From contig NW_023503307.1 of the NCBI RefSeq assembly GCF_014529535.1, positions 923,739-987,738 of the forward strand: a stretch of DNA of 64,000 bases, written 5' to 3'. Under the pieces are notes generated by a model. It saw only the letters and a program-made list of their open reading frames with translations. It had not been told where the DNA came from and did not search any database. Positions 56,801 to 64,000 of the stretch are shown piece by piece (within the stretch, counting starts at the first letter, position 1; each line of letters starts with the position of its first letter). A program made the position numbers and the translations under genes. This stretch comes from Bradysia coprophila (taxonomy: Eukaryota > Arthropoda > Insecta > Diptera > Sciaridae).

Positions 56801-57715
56801 ATGAAACTTCATTACTGGAAAGTGCTATGGAAAATTGCAATCGGAATCATAGCGAATAATGTAGCGAAGCGAAGCGAGCAATTTTTTTCACAATTTTTAG
56901 CGTGCTTTTTGACGTCTGGATAGTTTCTAAAAATACATTTCAAGAAAGCACTAGAGCCGAACTTTGAAAATTTCCAAGAAAGTATACAATTTCGTAATAG
57001 TTTTCATGTGAAGTGGTTGCTGATGATTCATTTGAATCATGTTATTATCATAAAAATTAGTATAAAAGGTATACGCTTTTCTATAACATTGCCATAACTT
57101 GCTTTAGTAAATTCTCTATCTGATATAATACTCCCAGATGAAAGCTTATAACAAAACTCCTTAAATCTGCTACTTCTTTTCTTTGTTTTTTTTTTAATGT
57201 ATGGGTTTTCTAGTGCTTCATGTAACAGTACATCACATCCGTGGTCCCAAATTTTTATTTTGACGAGTTGTGACAGGTTAAATCTATTACTTCAGTCGTT
57301 TTAACATACTTCTTGCTACGTAATCGTCTTAGTATTATCTCACCTTTGACTCGGATCGACAAACACAGGAAATCATTTCCATTATTTCTAGTACTCAACA
57401 TTCATTCATTCAAATGTATACCTAACCTATACTACATATTTTCAGAGTGTATACTATACAGATTCACGTGCATTTTTCTAGCCTAATGGAAATTGGAATT
57501 CGCTATATATCTCTGCATAAATGAACGGAGATGCAAAAGCGAACTGTACGCTGCACACATACTGCACATAATAAAGATTCATTTTTGATGTGACAGTCAG
57601 TACTGACAATTCGTACATATAGTTGTGAGATCAACTGGTTTAGCTACGTGGGTATTGACTGTGGAATATTGTTAGCTGACGAATATTTCGAAAGCACGAA
57701 TTAGTGAAAAATACG
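53869..57715. other. gene-poor interval upstream of the esterase
   Basis: No gene supported. The minus-strand 109-codon frame 56182-56511 has no family features. The CAGTGGCGCCGCC at 56472 resembles the terminus of hAT-like DNA elements, but no partner end was found. GATGAGAT-type short tandem repeats occur at 55160-55178. Confidence 0.5.
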
Positions 57716-58586
57716 ATGCCGTGGTCGACAATTTTACTTTTCGGCGATTCAATAACAGAGGTTTTTAACTTGCAAATTTTCTTACAAAAATTTTGCACTT
57801 ATATTGCACGTACTGTTTTGTTTACATAGCAATCGTTCAGCTCTCAAGGTCGATGGGCTGCATTGCTAGCAGATCGCTTTCAAAGGTAAAACAAATGTTT
57901 AAAGAAATTGCAGTGACACCATTTAAACAGACAAAAAAAATGTTTTTAGAATGGCAGATGTAATTCCGAGAGGATTTTCTGGATATAACACTCGATGGTG
58001 CAAAATTTTGCTGCCCGACATTTTAAACTCTATCAATGCCAAGGACGTTAGTTGTATGACAATTTTTCTGGGAGCGAATGACTGTTCGTTACCGACATCC
58101 GATCAATACGTACCTGTTGATGAATTTCAACAAAATCTTGAAACCATGATCAGTATTTTAGAATGTCGCGGCATAGTTCGACAGAAAATTGTCTTTATTA
58201 CGCCGCCAATATATTTTCACTCTCATTTTGTAGCTGCTAGCGCTAAGGATGGTGACCCAGATCCACTGCGCAGTGACGATCGCCCGGCAATATACGCTAA
58301 GGCTATGGTCGAGTTGGCTGAAAAATTGAACGTATCTGTGGTAGATGCTTATTCGGCATTTGCAGCAGATGGACGAGGCGAAGAGTTATTCTATGATGGC
58401 CTTCATTTTTCACCAGCCGGATCGGAACTTCTGTATAATTTGGTAGTAAAAGACATTGAGGCTAGAGTACTTGCTTTTCGGGATGAATCATCTGCGAACG
58501 AAACGATAAATTACGCGCGATGGAGAGATGTCGATGGTGGCAATTTGGAGGAAAGTCTCTTTCGTCAGACAACGGCGAAGAATTAA
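57716..58586 (+). CDS. IAH1: SGNH-family esterase, isoamyl acetate-hydrolysing esterase 1 homolog, 3 exons
   Basis: GDSL/SGNH hydrolase acting on short acyl esters; the physiological substrate in animals is not settled. Exons 57716-57760, 57830-57885 and 57950-58586 total 738 nt and give 245 aa in frame, the usual family length. Block I is LLFGDSITE with the nucleophilic Ser (residue 12); block II is RGFSGYNTRW with the oxyanion Gly; block III is GANDC (75-79); block V is DGLHFS with the catalytic Asp/His pair (about 183 and 186). No signal peptide, so cytosolic. A candidate polyadenylation hexamer AATAAA lies at 58811-58816. Convergent with the helicase gene, stop codons 508 bp apart. All catalytic residues are present. 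Confidence 0.95.
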
Positions 58587-59094
58587 ATGAATAACCAAAA
58601 ATGTAGAAATTCTAGCAGTTTCAGAGTTAATAAAGTTGAGTTAATTGAAAGGAATGATGTTTTAAGGTCTACAGTTGCAACATCCGTTTGGTATTGCAAG
58701 ATGACACTTAGAACGAAGGAAGCAAAACATTTGGTGATTAAATCGCGTTATAAGCTTTCCGTTTCCGTTTGCTATAAGTATAGTTTAACTCTGTGACTAT
58801 CAAAGATTGAAATAAACCCGAAAACTACTAAACCAGAGGAAACCTTCCAGAAAAGGTTCATTTCAGATTGTCCGCTACGAGTATCAATTCGTCCATTTAC
58901 CTTGCCAGCTCGATTCTTCATTTCATTTAGGGTTGAACAGCTAGCCCATGCTCAGTCAGATACGGCTATACGTTCTATGTTCTCGGACACTCCAGCTCAA
59001 GGAACCGTTCACTAAACTTTGAAAGAAAAGACAAAATCTTAACGAAAACAAAACGCCGTTACGTTTCATGTATTTCTTAGAAAGCTTGAATATA
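58587..59094. other. convergent 3' UTR region of IAH1 and DDX19
   Basis: Contains the IAH1 polyadenylation signal AATAAA at 58811 and the 3' UTR of the helicase on the other strand. The 69-codon frame 58587-58796 begins right after the IAH1 stop and has no family support; it is taken as UTR. Confidence 0.6.
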
Positions 59095-61367
59095 TTAGTT
59101 CTGTATGTTTTCGATTTCCTCCGGATTATCCGTATCTATCTTCGAAATTTTTCTGCCGAAATGTTCTTCGATATCTTGACAAATTTGCATCGTTTGCTCC
59201 GAATCGATAAGGTTGACCGCAATTCCGCATTTACCTGATGTAACAGGAACATGATTGTAAATTGGAAACGAGTAGATTTAAACCTTTTTAGCACTTACCG
59301 AAGCGACCTGTGCGTCCGATTCTATGTAGGTATGTCTCACAGTCTGCCTTTCCATTCATATCCACTGGCATATCGAAATTGACCACGATCGTAACCTGCT
59401 CTATATCGATGCCGCGCGACAACACATTCGTTGTTATCAGGACTTTTTCGAGGGATGCCCGGAATCGATCCAAAACAGCAATTCGCTGTTCGACATTTAG
59501 CTCGCCTTCAATGAAAATTTCAAATCAAATTAGATTCGGTGATCGGTTTCACTCCAACGTTTTCAATATTACCTGACAATATTCCAACGGAATGTCCATC
59601 TTGACTCATTTTTCCGGACAACCACATGGCAGTTTTCCTTGTCTAAAACAGAAAGAATCGGCAGTGTTTTCATACAACCTATTTTGAAGAAATAATGAAA
59701 TTTTACCTGACAAAAGATAATCGCCTGTCCGATACTGATGCCGCCGTAGATGTTGGTGATAGCAGCGTACTTTGCCTCTTGATTGGCACATCTAACGTAG
59801 TATTGCCGGATGTTGTCCAGAGACTCTTGTTCTCTCTTTAATCGAATTATTGTCGGCTTGGGTACTATGAGTTCTGCAAATGACATGACCTCCTGGTCAT
59901 ACGTAGCGGAGAAGAACATCATCTGACAATGATTAGGTAACTGCCTGAGAATGTAAAACAAAATTGGTAAAACAAGAAACGAAAATGTTTTTTGACTCAC
60001 TTATGTATCCGAATGCACTGATCTTGGTGCCCTTGCGTTGCAATCATAACGTCGGCCTCATCCAGCACAAAAACCGATATTTTCTTAATATCGAACACCT
60101 TGAACTTCAAACCCCAGTCCAATATTTTTCCCGGCGTTCCTATGACAATGTGTTCGGTGAGTTTACGATCTCGGGGAACTGCAACAACCAATGTCTTTTG
60201 GGTAAAAGATTCAATATTGCAAAAAAATGACTTCATACTCGTGTACCTTCTTCGCCACGGACAGCAAATCTCAATTGGATGTCTTTCCGATGCTGCGACA
60301 TTCTAGCCGCTACTTCACCCGTTTGAATAGCCAACTCATATGTTGGCGACAGACACACCACCTACAATTAAGAAGCAATTTACATTAGGGACTCGGATAC
60401 GGGAACCAAACCGGAAGAATCTCAAATTTTAATGCAGTGAAACTCACCTGTACGTAATTTTTGCTTGTGTCGACACGGGACAACATCGCCAGAACGAAAG
60501 CGGCAGTCTTTCCTGTTCCAGACTGGCTTTGAGCGATCATGTTCTGTGGCGGATTAGCCAACAACATCGGCAGTGCTGTTTCCTGTGACGATAATTTGTA
60601 ATCTTAGATGGAAGTGTCCTTTACAACAGATGAACAGCCTTACCTGTATTTTTGATGGAGCGTTGAAGCCCATGTCATATACACCGCGAAGGAGATCTGG
60701 ATGTCTGACCAGAGAAAAATCATTGTAAAAAAAGTGAAATCGGAAAGAGATAAAGAAGAGGAACACTTACAGCTTAAGAGCTTCGAAAGTCTTAACGGAA
60801 AACAAGGGGTTGTTCGGATCCTTGCGCTGTACCTCTAAATCAGAGCTGGTTGTGTTTAATTGCTTTCGAAATATTTTTGAAAGCAAACTCGAATCTGCCA
60901 AACTGTAGACAAAAACAAATGAATTGAAGCATTCATTCTGGTGAGAGAACGCTACCTGTTCAAGCGTTTAAAAATTTAAAAGGTTCCTTAGAATCAACAC
61001 CTCTACATACACACACCATACATGAACATAATAGAACAGTAGAAGTGCCAACTCGATTGCAAAATGTTACGTTAAATTTGAATGGAACTTCGGATTCCTG
61101 CATGTAAATTTGGGCGCAATGAAAGACATCAAACTCACCTTGGTGTGTCCGATTGCTCTTCGTCAGTCTTGCCATTACCATTTGCGGTTGATTCTTTTTC
61201 AATGTCAAGTTTAGAGACCTACAAAAGCAATAAAACGAGGAAAGGACATTAGGACAAAAGAAAATTTTCAGAGGTTATGCGACTGAGGCAACAGAAACAA
61301 TATTTACCATATTAGAGATTTCTCGTTCTTGGGACAGCGTCCCCCAACCAGATGGATCGGTTGCCAT
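59095..61367 (-). CDS. Dbp80: DDX19/Dbp5-type DEAD-box RNA helicase (Dbp80), 11 exons
   Basis: ATP-dependent RNA helicase that remodels mRNPs at the cytoplasmic face of the nuclear pore during mRNA export. Minus-strand exons: 61367-61308, 61218-61139, 60902-60771, 60704-60644, 60582-60448, 60361-60247, 60178-60001, 59944-59707, 59642-59573, 59505-59299 and 59234-59095. They total 1416 nt and give 471 aa (family about 480). Motifs: Q motif GFNAPSKIQ, motif I SQSGTGKT (about 130-137), Ia as the DDX19-specific SPTYELAIQ, Ib [15 protein letters not shown] (234-237), III SAT (266-268), then [21 protein letters not shown], and [12 protein letters not shown] (417-426). The family-typical [15 protein letters not shown] is exact. 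The exon 1 donor may be off by one base. Confidence 0.96.
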
Positions 61368-61885
61368 GATTATGATGAATGTACTTCCCTTTTTCTACAG
61401 AATAAATCGCGTTTCGAGCAAAGTTTGAGTCAACTCTCGATGCAAACAAATGGAAATATTTGTCAAAACTTTTTTTTTGTATAGCAGTTTGGTGAGAGAG
61501 GTGGTGGCGGTGGTGGTTGTGTATGAAACAAAATGGACTAGATGAAGCTGCCTTGCAACACTTGCCGACCTACCGTGTCGGTATTCTAGCGCCACAGAAT
61601 CTGAAATTTTGAATGAATGATTCGAGTGAGTGAATGAACCAGAAAATACGATTTCAACGGTTCCTTGAGAATGAACGCAACAGTTCGATACTTAGTGTAC
61701 ACATCAAAATGGAAAGCAGAGGGGTTCGTGTGACAGAAAACGAATAATTTAACTCTGTCCCATTTGTTGGGAGGTAACCGATGTCAAGTTGTTTCAGAAC
61801 CTTGACCGAGGTAACTCAAATCGAGGCACTTTTGGATAATGAAATGGTCTACTTTTAAGCTTTTTTTGACTGACCAATGTTATAG

Positions 61886-62545
61886 TATAGTAGTAGTAGT
61901 AGTTTTATTGTCATTTTATATGAATATGAGCAAACAAACGCGTTTACAACATAATTGCGGATAAAAAAGACTAGATAAATGCATTGAGTTAATTGAGAAA
62001 AAAGAAAAAGAAAGAACTGGAAGCATACACATTACGAACCTATGCACGGCAAGCCGTTACAGTCGAGCAATCCATTCGGTTTAAGTGCCCAATTCCAGTT
62101 TTAGGTGATGATGCAGTGAATGATGAGTTATTTTTTAATTTTTTAAATAAAAAACGAAAACATTTACGTAGGAAGCGAGCGGTTGCATAAGTCCATATAT
62201 TCCCTACAAGCACGTTTAAAGCCAGTTAACGAAAGTTTAGCCTTCACAGCAGCAGGCAACGCATTATATTTCGCCACACCACGAACGTAGAAAGAATCAT
62301 TGACAATATTTCTGTTATTGAGTGGCAAAATCAGGTTTCGAAGCCTATTCGAAGAGCCGAAGTTCAGATTTTGAAAGACGTAGTCGGGTTCCTTAGTGAT
62401 GATCACCTTATGCAGGAACGCGGAGGTGAGATAATCCAAGTACACGAAAAGACTATTCCCAAGAAGCCTATGTAGATGGCCAGCAACAGAGTCATATAGG
62501 TTTGTTCCAAGGCTATATGAAATGTCAAATTTCATCCACAGAGAA
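61886..62545 (-). mobile_element. 3'-terminal fragment of a non-LTR retrotransposon
   Basis: The minus-strand frame 62535-62164 encodes the C-terminal region of a reverse-transcriptase protein: VRGVAKYNALPAAVKAKLS followed by LTGFKRACREYM is the usual end pattern of Jockey-superfamily ORF2. About 270 bp of 3' UTR follow, ending in CTA repeats (plus-strand TAGTAGTAGTAG at 61891-61902). Catalytic domains are absent, so this is a typical 5'-truncated copy. It is a different family from the element at 34145-37410, whose tail is TTTAA. No clear target duplication was found. Confidence 0.75.
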
Positions 62546-62602
62546 CCGGATCTCTAATGGATGAGATCGTGTTCATTGCCTAGAGACTACATATTATGAT
62601 CA

Positions 62603-62775
62603 GAGCAAGAAAACCGAAGACTGGTTAATTATAACTTGCCTTTTGGTACTTGTCAAAGTATTTGCTTCTCTTTCAACATGATACGATGCGAGCGAGAGGA
62701 CCGAAGATCAGTTTATTGTAACTTGCCTTGGAGTATTTGTCAAAATATTTCTTTCTCTTTCATCATAATACTCTA
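62603..62775. repeat. imperfect tandem duplication, period about 87 bp
   Basis: GAGCAAGAAAACCGAAGACT at 62603 and GAGCGAGAGGACCGAAGATC at 62690 begin two copies that continue with AACTTGCCTT, TTTGTCAAA/CTTGTCAAA and TTTCTCTTTCA-type blocks. It sits about 190 bp upstream of the parvin start codon. Confidence 0.6.
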
Positions 62776-62961
62776 ATGAAAATTCGTGTTTACAGTTCGG
62801 AACAAATTTTTATCAGAAAACCCTGGTACAATTTTCGATGGTCAAACGGCACTTCTACTCTTTTTTCACAGAATTGCAAATGTTTTTTGACATGTTGACA
62901 TAAAAACAAGAATCGTCTCTGTGTGTGTGCTTGTTACAACAATAATAATCAGAAAATAAAA

Positions 62962-64000
62962 ATGGCATCACGTCCAAAATCTCCTGGACCTCCTTCTGCC
63001 CGAAGTGATAAAGAGGAATCGTTTTGGGATAAAATCGGCACTCTAGGCCGAAAGAAACGAATCAAAGAAGGTATGAATTGCAGTCATTATGACAATCGAT
63101 CGTACCGTTGCATTTGGACAATCATTCCATATAAGGTTATTGTGCAAATAGTTGTGTAGGAGTGGCAACAATTTGGTATCCAAATGTTATTTTCGCAATG
63201 TAAATGGATCGAAATGCGATTTAGTTGTTCATCGAATAAGTGTAATTCCTCGAAAATGATCGTTAGAATTGATAACGTCGAATGTCACCAGTGAAAACTA
63301 AAAACCTACGACACAAACCGATTGTTTACACCATCATACATCCGTTGTCCATCTAATTGCTCTGTATTCTCGATTGTTTCAGTGCAAGAAGTTCAAGCCG
63401 AAGGTCGATATGCAATTGATTCGCCTGGCAATCCAAACAATCCCGAAATTCCACCGGAGGATTATGCTTTACGTGAGTCAACACCCACTCACATCCGTTC
63501 AGGCCCGAATGAGTCATACTAAAATTCTTGGAAAAAATGTATGTTTTAGGGGACAACGAACAACGTGCAATAATTCAACCTCAATCGCTTGCCGATCCTC
63601 AAGTGCAAGAATTGCAGCAAGTTCTTATCGACTGGATCAATGACGAATTGGCCAACCAAAGAATTATCGTCAAAAATATTGAAGAAGATCTGTACGATGG
63701 CCAGGTGTTGCACAAATTGTGGGAGAGTTTGACTGGACGAAAACTTGATGTGTTAGAAGTGACTCAGTCTGAGGAGGGACAACGAGAGAAGTTGGCGATT
63801 GTGCTGAATGCCGTGAATCATGTAAGGCTTTTTCTTTGATTTCGTCTCGAATTCAGCTCCATTTTCGACATTTTATTATTGGAGTTGAATGTGTCGTTCG
63901 CTGTAGATTTTGGGTCTACCTACCGTAAATTACATATCTTTCCTTATCAACTGACAGGTCCTTGGATTCCATCATAAAATTCCGAAATGGAGCGTTGAGA
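62962..64000 (+). CDS. parvin: parvin (actopaxin/affixin), N-terminal part, runs off the window
   Basis: Focal-adhesion adaptor that binds ILK and paxillin and, with PINCH, forms the integrin-linked IPP complex. Exons 62962-63070, 63383-63472, 63550-63821 and 63958-beyond 64000 are in frame for 171 aa. The N-terminus MASRPKSPGP and KEESFWDKIGTLGRKKRIKE are family hallmarks, followed by EVQAEGRYAIDSPGNPN. The first calponin-homology domain starts near residue 90 with VLIDWINDELANQRI, then DLYDGQVLHKLWE and GFHHKIPKWSVE at the edge. The second CH domain should lie beyond the window. Divergent from DDX19. Confidence 0.95.

Larger units (their letters stand above)
61368..62961. promoter_or_regulatory. 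divergent intergenic region between DDX19 and parvin
   Basis: 1.6 kb separates the two start codons. About 650 bp of it is a retrotransposon 3' fragment (61886-62545), so the two promoters are probably separate, one on either side of it. An imperfect tandem duplication lies at 62603-62775, close to the parvin side. Confidence 0.5.

Noticed and set aside
58587-58796. 69-codon frame right after the IAH1 stop
   Set aside because: No family match; position and the following AATAAA mark it as 3' UTR.

Overview
This is an AT-rich eukaryotic window, judged by eye at about two-thirds A+T. Its genes are split by GT-AG introns, many of them only 50-80 bp. The protein families (Evi5-like TBC protein, single-copy parvin, cytosolic class II glutamine synthetase, DDX19/Dbp80 helicase, a DDAH with a C-terminal CC pair) and the load of small palindromic transposons point to an insect, most likely a lower dipteran. 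Species cannot be told from the sequence alone. I found no bacterial system, CRISPR array or integrated virus.

Layout. 1-4.2 kb: no supportable gene. 4.2-7.5 kb: exons of an unrecognised minus-strand gene whose product starts with a Gly-rich segment. Its intron-like interior carries a 2 kb foldback element that was itself hit by a retroposon. 7.9-14.2 kb: dimethylarginine dimethylaminohydrolase (DDAH, plus, 7 exons), divergent from the previous gene. 14.2-20.4 kb: gene-poor, with one MITE. 20.6-29.4 kb: Evi5-type RabGAP (plus, 13 coding exons including a 27-nt microexon). 30-34 kb: gene-poor. 34.1-37.4 kb: 5'-truncated non-LTR retrotransposon whose reverse transcriptase is split by a second insertion with a 13-bp target-site duplication. 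38.3-40.0 kb: glutamine synthetase (minus, 8 coding exons). 40-57.7 kb: gene-poor, rich in hairpin MITEs and with an RTE-like fragment. 57.7-58.6 kb: isoamyl-acetate-hydrolase-like SGNH esterase (plus). 59.1-61.4 kb: DDX19/Dbp80 DEAD-box helicase (minus), convergent with the esterase. 62.96 kb to the end: parvin (plus, partial), divergent from the helicase with a retrotransposon 3' fragment between them.

The six recognised genes are housekeeping or signalling genes with no shared pathway. Each spliced model was checked by hand: every exon junction keeps frame, giving 269 aa (DDAH), 796 aa (Evi5), 368 aa (GS), 245 aa (IAH1), 471 aa (DDX19) and 171 aa so far (parvin). The most informative non-genic signal is the nested record of transposition: several insertions have clean target-site duplications, so their relative order can be read.
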